A stretch of 5,578 bases of DNA, from contig SXQI01000127.1 of NCBI GenBank assembly GCA_005793025.1, positions 1 through 5,578 of the forward strand, written 5' to 3'. The notes under the pieces were generated by a model that saw nothing but the letters and a program-made list of their open reading frames with translations, had not been told where the DNA came from and ran no database searches. Positions 1 through 5,578 of the stretch are shown here, in pieces; the first letter of the stretch is position 1; each line of letters opens with the position of its first letter. A program made the position numbers and the translations under genes. The stretch comes from Verrucomicrobiales bacterium. GTDB taxonomy: Bacteria; Verrucomicrobiota; Verrucomicrobiia; Limisphaerales; SXQI01.

Positions 1-123
1 AATCAAGACAGCGGAAACGTCGTCGCATTCAAGGTGAATCTAGACAACGGCAAGCTTACGCCGACAGGTCAAAAACTCGAGATCAGCCGTCCCGTCTGCG
101 TCAAATTCGTCCCCATCCCATAA
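1..123 (+). CDS. Lactonase family (6-phosphogluconolactonase-like) protein, C-terminal fragment
   Basis: Only the last 40 codons and the TAA stop are in the window; the 5' part lies to the left. The frame is open from base 1. The visible residues read as the last beta-propeller blade of the lactonase family (cytosolic 6-phosphogluconolactonase YbhE/Pgl type). It begins with an N-Q-D-S-G-N-V-V-A-F-K-V strand, followed by a D-N-G-K-L-T-P-T-G turn and the terminal S-R-P-V-C-V-K-F-V-P segment typical of the end of this family. Characterised members hydrolyse 6-phosphogluconolactone in the pentose phosphate pathway, but many relatives, especially exported ones in PVC bacteria, have no proven substrate. 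The N-terminus is not visible, so export cannot be judged. Family assignment is fairly secure; the exact substrate is not. Confidence 0.75.
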   Translation, partial: NQDSGNVVAFKVNLDNGKLTPTGQKLEISRPVCVKFVPIP

Positions 124-199
124 CGTCATCCCGGCGAGTTGATAGTTTCTTCGGTGTTGACGCGCTGCCCTCGGGTTCCACAACCTGTGGGTCGTTTTT
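124..199 (+). promoter_or_regulatory. Likely leader/promoter region of the purH operon
   Basis: This 76-base gap between the lactonase stop and the purH ATG is the largest non-coding stretch in the window and the only place visible for a purH promoter, if purH is not read through from the lactonase gene. TTGACG at 157-162 could be a -35 box, but no good -10 lies at the right spacing. A short inverted repeat, CCACA-acc-TGTGG (178-190), is followed by five T (195-199) directly before the start codon. No purine riboswitch or PurR-like operator was recognised. The regulatory role is inferred from position only. Confidence 0.3.
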
Positions 200-1750
200 A
201 TGCCAAGAATTCAACGCGCCCTCTTATCAGTCTCCGATAAATCTGGATTAGTTCTTTTTGCCCAATCCCTCATTGCGGCGGGTATCGAATTGATTTCCAC
301 CGGCGGCACTGCCAAGACCCTGCGCGATGCGGGTTTGACCGTCAAAGATCTGAGCGACCATACCGGTTTCCCAGAAATGTTGGATGGCCGTGTAAAAACT
401 CTCCATCCTCGCGTCCACGGTGGCCTTCTTTTTATTCGCGGCCACGACGCTCACGAAGCCGCCGTCAAAGCTCACGATATCCCTCCCATCGACCTCGTTG
501 TCGTGAATCTTTACCCCTTCGAACAAACCGTCGCCAAACCCAATGTGGCATTGCACGAGGCCATCGAGAACATCGACATCGGCGGCCCTTCAATGCTGCG
601 AAGTGCCGCGAAGAATCATGACAGTGTGACCGTGATCGTGGATCCAGCCGATTACGACGAGGTTGCAACCCAAATTCGTGAGAAAGGCGAGACCACCCAT
701 GCCACTCGTCGACGCCTAGCCGCACGAGTTTTCGCACGAACCGCCGCTTATGATACCGCGATCGCCAGTCACCTTGCCCAAGCATTCGCAGAAAACTCAT
801 CCTCGGATCTGCCTCCCGCCCTCACTATAACCGCCCCTCTCGCGCAGCCGTTGCGCTACGGGGAAAACCCACACCAAAAAGCCTCGCTCTACGGCAACTT
901 CCACCGCTACTTCAAGCAGCTTCACGGAAAAGAGTTATCGTATAATAACATCTTGGATCTCACCGCTGCCGCCGCGTTGATCGCCGAGTTCGCAGGTGAT
1001 CCACCCACCTTGGCGATCCTGAAACACACCAACCCTTGTGGCCTTGGCCAAGGGGTGACCCTCCGCGAAGCGTGGGACAAGGCTTACGCCACTGATAAAC
1101 AAGCTCCATTCGGTGGGATCATCGCCGTGAATCAAGAGCTAGACCTGCCCTGCGCCCTCGCCATCGCAGAGATTTTTAGCGAGGTCATCATCGCCCCCGG
1201 TTTCAAACCCGACGCGCTCGAGGTGCTTCAGAAAAAGAAAAACCTACGACTGCTGCAAACCCTCACCACCAGCCTTAGCAAACCCTTAGACATTCGAAGC
1301 GTCGGAGCAGACAGTTTTCTTGTTCAAGAGCGCGATCTTAAACCCATCGCGGTGGCTGACTTCAAAATCGTGACGCGACGCCAACCCACACCCAGCGAAC
1401 TTCAGGCCATGCATTTTGGCTGGCGCACGGTAAAACACATCAAATCCAACGCCATTGTTTACGTCTCAGCGGATCGAACCCTAGGCGTCGGGGCCGGGCA
1501 GATGAGCCGCGTTGATTCGAGCCGCATCGCGGTATGGAAGGCGAGTGAGGCCGGTTTGCCATTGGCTGGAAGCACCGTTTGCAGCGATGCTTTCTTCCCA
1601 TTCCCCGATGGCTTAATCGCCGCCGCCAATGCCGGTGCCACCGCCGCGATTCAACCCGGCGGATCCGTCCGCGATTCCGAGGTCATCGCCGCCGCCGATG
1701 AACGTAATATGGCGATGGTCTTCACAGGCAACCGACATTTCCGCCATTGA
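200..1750 (+). CDS. purH: Bifunctional AICAR formyltransferase / IMP cyclohydrolase (PurH)
   Basis: This enzyme catalyses the last two steps of de novo IMP synthesis in the cytosol: formylation of AICAR with 10-formyl-tetrahydrofolate, then ring closure to IMP. The 516-residue length is normal for the family. Residues 1-145 form the MGS-like cyclohydrolase domain, with STGGT (33-37), the GRVKTLHP loop holding K66, VNLYPF with Y105, and NIDIGGPSMLRSAAKN with D126 and K138. These match the cyclohydrolase residues known from the human enzyme. The transformylase part starts near 215 with LRYGENPHQ and carries the catalytic Lys-His pair K275-H276 in LKHTNPCG. It continues with APFGGIIAVN (302-311), SNAIVY with N417, GAGQMSRVDS (431-440) and the C-terminal GNRHFRH. 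No key residue is missing. ATG at 200 is chosen because the conserved domain begins almost at once. No good ribosome binding site precedes it. It probably heads an operon with the cytochrome gene 6 bases downstream. Confidence 0.98.
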   Translation: MPRIQRALLSVSDKSGLVLFAQSLIAAGIELISTGGTAKTLRDAGLTVKDLSDHTGFPEMLDGRVKTLHPRVHGGLLFIRGHDAHEAAVKAHDIPPIDLVVVNLYPFEQTVAKPNVALHEAIENIDIGGPSMLRSAAKNHDSVTVIVDPADYDEVATQIREKGETTHATRRRLAARVFARTAAYDTAIASHLAQAFAENSSSDLPPALTITAPLAQPLRYGENPHQKASLYGNFHRYFKQLHGKELSYNNILDLTAAAALIAEFAGDPPTLAILKHTNPCGLGQGVTLREAWDKAYATDKQAPFGGIIAVNQELDLPCALAIAEIFSEVIIAPGFKPDALEVLQKKKNLRLLQTLTTSLSKPLDIRSVGADSFLVQERDLKPIAVADFKIVTRRQPTPSELQAMHFGWRTVKHIKSNAIVYVSADRTLGVGAGQMSRVDSSRIAVWKASEAGLPLAGSTVCSDAFFPFPDGLIAAANAGATAAIQPGGSVRDSEVIAAADERNMAMVFTGNRHFRH

Positions 1751-1756
1751 ACCCGG

Positions 1757-2866
1757 ATGCAAAAACTTTTTTTCCATAGTCTCTTCCTGTGTTTCCTGAG
1801 TGTAACCCTTCTACTCACGAAGGCTCAGGATGCGCCAAACAACTCGGCCATCGAGGCACTCAGCCGGATCAAAGGTCTCGATCTCGAGGCTAACCCGGCG
1901 TTAAAACGGGCGGTGTTAAAAGTTTTGGCAACGACTCGAGGCACACCCCAATTTGTTGAGATTGTCCGGGATTTCAACCTGACCGATCAAGGCAACGACC
2001 TTCTAGATTGTGCCATCAAGAATTCTACCAACTCCACCGGACCCGAGGCCATGCGCCTTCTCGCCTCGCAAGGCCAAACCAACTTAGTCACCACCGCATT
2101 ACAAGGAACCAACGCTGGCCCACTAATCACGGTGCTAGGCAATACGGCTGAGAGACAATTTGTCCCTTGGCTCACACCCTTTGTTGCGGATTCCACCCGC
2201 GAACTCTCCCTCCGCAAAGCGGCATTGATCGCACTCACACGCACACCCGACGGAACCCAGTACCTGATCGAGCTCGCTCGGAACGATCGCCTCAGTGCAG
2301 ACCTACGATTCATCGCCATGGCCGAGCTAAACAACGTCCGTTGGCCAGCCCTCAAGACCCTCGCTGCGAAAATCCTTCCCTTGCCCCAATCCAACAACTC
2401 CCAGCCGCTCCCACCCCTCTCCGAGCTCCTCCAAAAAACGGGTGACCCCACCCGAGGCGCACAAATCTTTCACCGCCCCGAAGTAGGCTGCGGCAATTGC
2501 CACCAGATCCACGATAAAGGAACCGATTTTGGTCCCAAACTCAGTGAAATCGGCACCAAACTCGGCAAGGACGCCCTCTACCAATCCATCCTCGATCCCG
2601 GTGCCGGGATTTCATTCGGCTACGAGGCATGGCAAATCGAACTCAACAGCGGCGATGAATCCTTCGGGATTATCGTCAGCGAGACCGCCGACTCGATTGC
2701 CATAAAAACCCAAGCAGGGATTGTCACCCATTACAAAAAAACTGACATCCGCACCCGACAAAAGATGACCGCATCCATCATGCCTACGGGTTTACAACTC
2801 ACGATGTCTCCGGGTGAGTTAGTAGATTTGATTGAGTATCTCACCACATTGAAGAAGAAAAGCTGA
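1757..2866 (+). CDS. Exported c-type cytochrome: helical-repeat region plus PVC-type heme-binding domain
   Basis: The 369-residue product starts with a signal peptide: K3, a hydrophobic core over 4-20 and a likely cleavage after TKA (21-23). Residues about 30-205 are alpha-helical with HEAT-like spacing, for example the stretches near 147-172 and 180-205. A proline-rich linker (208-221) leads to a C-terminal domain of about 140 residues with one heme c site, CGNCH at 245-249, and the likely distal methionine M342 in SIMPTGL. The order GDPTRGAQIF, CxxCH, DFGPKLSEIG, SILDPGAGISFGYE, SPGELVDLIEYL matches the putative heme-binding domain family of Verrucomicrobia and Planctomycetes (TIGR02603 type). 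In those phyla this domain usually ends large proteins with a beta-propeller or dehydrogenase part; here only repeats and heme domain are present. It should act outside the cytoplasmic membrane as an electron carrier; its partner is unknown. The start lies 6 bases after the purH stop and gives an intact signal peptide. Confidence 0.9.
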   Translation: MQKLFFHSLFLCFLSVTLLLTKAQDAPNNSAIEALSRIKGLDLEANPALKRAVLKVLATTRGTPQFVEIVRDFNLTDQGNDLLDCAIKNSTNSTGPEAMRLLASQGQTNLVTTALQGTNAGPLITVLGNTAERQFVPWLTPFVADSTRELSLRKAALIALTRTPDGTQYLIELARNDRLSADLRFIAMAELNNVRWPALKTLAAKILPLPQSNNSQPLPPLSELLQKTGDPTRGAQIFHRPEVGCGNCHQIHDKGTDFGPKLSEIGTKLGKDALYQSILDPGAGISFGYEAWQIELNSGDESFGIIVSETADSIAIKTQAGIVTHYKKTDIRTRQKMTASIMPTGLQLTMSPGELVDLIEYLTTLKKKS

Positions 2867-2879
2867 TCCCATCGCGTTG

Positions 2880-3236
2880 ATGAAAAAGCCTCTGACCGTC
2901 GTGCAGGTAAGCCTGCCGGACAAGTCCTCCGGTCAAGCCCCCGATTTGTCAGCAGCATTTGAATCACTTCGAGTCGCGGCAGGCCTCGTCGCTTGGCAAG
3001 AGATCCGGTTGATCATGGTATTCGAATTACGCCTCGCTCGACTGATGTTTCCGTTGGATCAACTCGATCGCAACGAAGCCGACGCTGCAATAACCCACTG
3101 GAATTCGCTAACCGAATCAAAAGCCCTCCTGCACACTTTAAGCGATCGACCCCTTTCCCTGACTCTTCCCCCAGCATTATCGCGAAAAAAATTTGCGGCA
3201 CTTCTCGCTGAGGCCAACCATTTGTTGCGGTTTTGA
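2880..3236 (+). CDS. Small protein, possibly DsrF/TusC-like (DsrE fold)
   Basis: I do not recognise this gene with certainty. It encodes 118 residues from ATG 2880; a TTG directly before it (2877) could add one residue. There is no signal peptide or membrane segment. The visible pattern is a beta strand near 4-11 (PLTVVQVS), an A-x-x-S-L-R-V-A-A-G-L helix (26-36), a hydrophobic strand (41-48, EIRLIMVF), a second half rich in helix, and the ending LLAEANHLLRF. That layout, the ending and a length close to the 119 residues of E. coli TusC recall the DsrE/DsrF/DsrH family, which relays sulfur in tRNA thiolation or sulfur oxidation. The similarity is weak and judged by eye. The protein has no cysteine, so it cannot be a sulfur carrier itself. 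It begins 13 bases after the cytochrome stop and ends 3 bases before the next small gene, suggesting shared transcription. Confidence 0.7.
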   Translation: MKKPLTVVQVSLPDKSSGQAPDLSAAFESLRVAAGLVAWQEIRLIMVFELRLARLMFPLDQLDRNEADAAITHWNSLTESKALLHTLSDRPLSLTLPPALSRKKFAALLAEANHLLRF

Positions 3237-3239
3237 GCC

Positions 3240-3422
3240 ATGCCTAACTCGCTCCTCATTTTACACACCCATCCACTGACGAACGAGGAATCCACCGTTC
3301 TAGATCATTTGAAAAAAATTGACACCCTTGAAATACGGGAAATTGACCTCACTCCAATGAAGGTCGATTACAAGTCAGTGACCCAAGCGATCCTCGAAGC
3401 TGATCGCGTTCAGGTTTGGTAA
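3240..3422 (+). CDS. Very small protein, possibly DsrH/TusB-like
   Basis: The product has 60 residues. Its ATG follows the preceding stop after only three bases (gcc), as expected for translationally linked genes. It starts with a strand (LLILHTHPL, residues 5-13), then a helix (about 15-26) and strands at 28-41 (LEIREIDLTPMKVDY is the central part). It closes with a helix and strand ending in ILEADRVQVW. The opening I-L-H-T and the ending D-x-V-Q-x-W resemble DsrH/TusB proteins, whose open strand-helix fold pairs with DsrE and DsrF. At 60 residues it is clearly shorter than the roughly 95-100 of known TusB/DsrH. It has no cysteine. It could be a reduced member of the fold or an unrelated small partner of the gene before it. 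That it is a real gene is supported by tight spacing, regular amino-acid composition and a clean ending just before the convergent gene. Confidence 0.62.
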   Translation: MPNSLLILHTHPLTNEESTVLDHLKKIDTLEIREIDLTPMKVDYKSVTQAILEADRVQVW

Positions 3423-3429
3423 CCCATAC

Positions 3430-4083
3430 TTAGGCGGCTTGCACCAACCCCGCGAGAGGACTCATCGGCGGAACCATCCGTTCCGGATTCCTCAGCCGCA
3501 ACGCGCCTGCCGCCAAACTGATCGACGCAACCGTGTCCGCAGAGAAGCGAAACATGTGAGTTCGCCCCCCTGTTTCAGCTCGCCCTACCAAATAGGAAAT
3601 GCTCCATGTCTCCGCATCGATCAACAGGTCATCCAAAAACCCCACCATCCCACCCGCTCCCACAAGCCGATAGCCTTGCACCGTCTTGCAACTGCGGAGG
3701 TGAGGGTCAAGCTTTTGGCCGGCCGAAGCCTCATCAGCCACTGCACCCTTCGAGTTTCGGAGCGCATATTGTTTGCAGACAGGCCGTGCGCTGCTAGCAG
3801 AGGGTTGTTGTAAAAAAACATCCCGATTTCCACGGAAAAAAAGTTCGGACTGCAAGGCTCTCCCGCTTAATCTTACTTGAGCGGGTGGAATCAGGAGCTG
3901 CCGGACTGACTGCCGATCCGCCGGATCGCTGACCAAATGGCGAACCTCCCAAGATCGGTCGTCAAAATAGAGATCTCGCAACTGACCCGAAGTGGCATCA
4001 CACAGTTGGAACCTTGTCCCCACCAAATACTTAAAGCTATGGAGAGCTTGGGTTCTGCTGGGTTCTGACAGTTCCATGTGCAT
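3430..4083 (-). CDS. Tandem PRC-barrel domain protein
   Basis: The 217-residue protein carries two PRC-barrel modules. The first spans about residues 16-75: KYLVGTRFQL, then LRDLYFDDRSWEVRHLVSD. The second spans about 126-197: HLRSCKTVQGYRLVG, G-x-V-G-F-L-D-D-L-L-I-D, then ETWSISYLVGRA. The repeated D-D-x-x-W-x-V/I-R/S-x-L-V core in both halves is the family signature. PRC barrels are small beta folds found in the photosynthetic reaction centre H subunit, in RimM and in many stand-alone proteins of unknown, often stress- or envelope-related, function; the partner cannot be named here. There is no signal peptide or membrane helix, so it is probably cytosolic. The linker between barrels (about 80-125) is poorly conserved in character. 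The start is uncertain: ATG 4083 is chosen, but an in-frame TTG at 4089 and an ATG at 4077 are also possible. It lies 39 bases downstream of the cyclase gene on the same strand and is probably co-transcribed. Confidence 0.88.
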   Translation of the reverse strand: MHMELSEPSRTQALHSFKYLVGTRFQLCDATSGQLRDLYFDDRSWEVRHLVSDPADRQSVRQLLIPPAQVRLSGRALQSELFFRGNRDVFLQQPSASSARPVCKQYALRNSKGAVADEASAGQKLDPHLRSCKTVQGYRLVGAGGMVGFLDDLLIDAETWSISYLVGRAETGGRTHMFRFSADTVASISLAAGALRLRNPERMVPPMSPLAGLVQAA

Positions 4084-4122
4084 GGTCAACGCGTCATTTG
4101 ACGTCGCCGTCCAAGTTTTATT

Positions 4123-5578
4123 CTACAACTTATTGCCGTTTTTTTTCCAACGCTCGATACGGGTCAGCGCATCCACTGAAAAAATCACGGGGTAAAGCCG
4201 TTCGTAATACCAAAGCTTGGCAAAATAGAACCCTATCGGTGCCGGTTGGATCCATCGCCCCTCGTTGACGGCGCGTTCGAGCCATCCGGAACCTAACTCC
4301 AACGTCAATCGATTCCGACCTCCAAAATCCGCTAAAGTCGCCAAAGCCAGTGCGGTTTCCTCCACAGAACTATTCCCATCCGCTCCCCACGACCCATCAG
4401 AGTGTTGAATTCCCTTTAAAAAAGCTATTCCTCGATCCCTTGCGTCCATGAGCGAGGATCCGAGGCTCCGAACCACGTTTGCCGTACCATAAACTGGATT
4501 TTCGTCCAACGGATCGTGCTGGTTGCCGAACCACAAGGGGACCCATGAACCATCGGCGCGTTGGGCTTTCCTCAAAAATTGGACGGCCTGTTCCCGCGCC
4601 CTTCCGAGGCGAGACTTCAATTCAGACGGCAACCGAGGAACCCAAACACCCCAAGCCCGCAGGACGTGCGCTGTGATGTCTGGACTGCTTTGGTCAAAGG
4701 AGAGATGACCCCAACCCCTGCAAAAAGTGGGAATCCCCCCGTCACGATTCTGCAATCCCAACAACCAGCGCACTCCTTGCTCTGCCGCATGAAGAATCTC
4801 GTCATCTTCAGCTCCAAATTCTCCCAAAGCGAGCAACGCTCCAGCCGTATCATCAGCGTCAGGCACCCCGCCGGGAAGATCCGTCCATGCCCATCCACCG
4901 GGAGCGGCGTGAGTATAAGGGTGGATCTCACGGTATTGCTGCCCAATCAACCAAGCTCTCAAAACCTTCTGTTCATCCTCCGGCAACCTTTTAACTACCG
5001 ATTCCCCCAGTGCCTTAATCGAAAGTGTTGTCACCCATGTCGAGAGGTTCGAATCAATCGCCCAACTCCCATCAGCCCGAACCGACCGCATCAAGAAATC
5101 AATACATCGAGTCGCTGCCTGATGCCTCGCCAAACCGCACCCTGCCAAACTCATCAACACAAAACTCGTCAACGGCGTGGCCTCTAAAAAACCACCGCTC
5201 GTCGGCTGGATCGATTCCAAAATCTTCAAAGTCCGAGCACAAAGTGCCGAACGCATCCTCCGAACCACCAACCACCGAGAGGGTGACCGATGATGATGCA
5301 CCTGCCCGATCGCAATCAACGCTGGCAAAGCATAGCTGACCACCGGCATTTTAACCGCCGCGAACCACCGATGCGGTAGTGCTGCGATCTCGAACGGCAA
5401 CGGGATCACCTCCTGCCACGCCTCCGGCTCCGGCCCAAGCCGACCCGCCAACGCACACATCGTGAGAATTGGAACCGAGAAAGTCCGATCCTTCCCGTAA
5501 CGTGCGACAATCGCCCTTGCTAATACCTTTGGCTCCAGCCCTCCCGCCGCTGACTCCAACCATCGAGCAGCCTTAGCC
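4123..5578 (-). CDS. shc: Squalene-hopene cyclase-like terpene cyclase, N-terminus outside the window
   Basis: The frame is open to the right edge, giving 484 visible residues (codons from 5577 down) and a TAG stop at 4125-4123. Numbered from the first visible codon, the catalytic DxDDT motif is D240-A-D-D-T244 (bases 4860-4846), the proton-donating aspartate site of class II triterpene cyclases. QW-type repeats appear at about 155-172 (FLMRSVRADGSW), 268-281 (VRWLLGLQNRDGG), 330-345 (FLRKAQRADGSW) and 382-397 (FLKGIQHSDGSW). An early segment (ALAGRLGPEPEAWQEVIPLP) matches the cyclase N-terminal half. About 241 residues follow the motif, near the 254 of the Alicyclobacillus enzyme, so roughly 130 residues are missing upstream. 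Such enzymes are monotopic membrane proteins that cyclise squalene to hopene for hopanoids. Unlike classic enzymes it has an enlarged loop after the third repeat (PLWFGNQHDPLDENPVYGT) and ends in PIGFYFAKLWYYERLYPVIF. The exact substrate and product are therefore uncertain. A PRC-barrel gene follows. Confidence 0.9.
   Translation of the reverse strand, partial: AKAARWLESAAGGLEPKVLARAIVARYGKDRTFSVPILTMCALAGRLGPEPEAWQEVIPLPFEIAALPHRWFAAVKMPVVSYALPALIAIGQVHHHRSPSRWLVVRRMRSALCARTLKILESIQPTSGGFLEATPLTSFVLMSLAGCGLARHQAATRCIDFLMRSVRADGSWAIDSNLSTWVTTLSIKALGESVVKRLPEDEQKVLRAWLIGQQYREIHPYTHAAPGGWAWTDLPGGVPDADDTAGALLALGEFGAEDDEILHAAEQGVRWLLGLQNRDGGIPTFCRGWGHLSFDQSSPDITAHVLRAWGVWVPRLPSELKSRLGRAREQAVQFLRKAQRADGSWVPLWFGNQHDPLDENPVYGTANVVRSLGSSLMDARDRGIAFLKGIQHSDGSWGADGNSSVEETALALATLADFGGRNRLTLELGSGWLERAVNEGRWIQPAPIGFYFAKLWYYERLYPVIFSVDALTRIERWKKNGNKL

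Noticed and set aside
139..162. Promoter-like TTGATA and TTGACG boxes
   Set aside because: No -10 element with a reasonable match is found at 16-18 bases downstream, so no specific promoter is called.
465..800. 111-codon minus-strand open frame
   Set aside because: It is opposite conserved purH sequence, and its Arg/Trp-rich translation looks like a reverse-frame artefact.
1757..1825. Possible lipoprotein signal (cysteine at residue 12 of the cytochrome)
   Set aside because: The cysteine sits in the middle of the hydrophobic core without a lipobox, and a conventional cleavage site follows at TKA-Q.
1987..2451. 154-codon minus-strand open frame
   Set aside because: It is antisense to the helical-repeat part of the cytochrome gene and has Arg/Ser-rich composition typical of a shadow frame.
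3413..3449. Possible terminator from GGTTTGGT pairing with ACCAACC
   Set aside because: The pairing needs a bulge and a loop of more than 20 bases, and no T run follows.
3439..3813. 124-codon plus-strand open frame
   Set aside because: It is antisense to the PRC-barrel gene, with a His/Arg/Pro-rich translation and no domain signal.
4561..5187. 208-codon open frame on the plus strand
   Set aside because: It lies wholly antisense to the cyclase gene, whose product has strong family motifs. The predicted protein has low-complexity, Ser/Pro/Arg-rich composition without recognisable domains.

Overview
This window looks like chromosomal DNA of a PVC-group bacterium, most likely a verrucomicrobium. 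The evidence is the Verrucomicrobia/Planctomycetes-type heme-binding CxxCH domain behind helical repeats, a squalene-hopene-cyclase relative with a C-terminal end that I associate with that group, moderately high GC, and gene starts without a clear Shine-Dalgarno sequence. The lineage is inferred from protein character only. There is no rRNA or other marker gene in the window.

Layout. Positions 1-123 (+) are the last 40 codons of a lactonase-family (6-phosphogluconolactonase-like) beta-propeller protein. After a 76-base gap, four tightly packed plus-strand genes follow. They are purH (200-1750, bifunctional purine enzyme), a secreted c-type cytochrome with helical repeats (1757-2866), and two small genes (2880-3236 and 3240-3422). 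The small proteins weakly resemble the DsrE/DsrF/DsrH (TusBCD) fold but contain no cysteine. Gaps between these four genes are 6, 13 and 3 bases, so they are probably one transcript. Only 7 bases further on, the convergent minus-strand block ends. Read in its own direction, that block is a squalene-hopene-cyclase-like gene (5578-4123, 5' end outside the window) followed 39 bases later by a tandem PRC-barrel protein (4083-3430).

How the genes fit together. purH is a housekeeping purine gene and its neighbours do not form an obvious pathway with it. The cytochrome is probably exported and carries one covalently bound heme. The two small proteins may form a pair. On the minus strand, a membrane-associated triterpene cyclase is probably co-transcribed with a PRC-barrel protein of unknown partner. 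I saw no mobile elements, tRNA or rRNA genes, CRISPR arrays or long repeats. No single striking new system is evident. The least explained parts are the cysteine-free small gene pair and the cyclase/PRC-barrel pairing.
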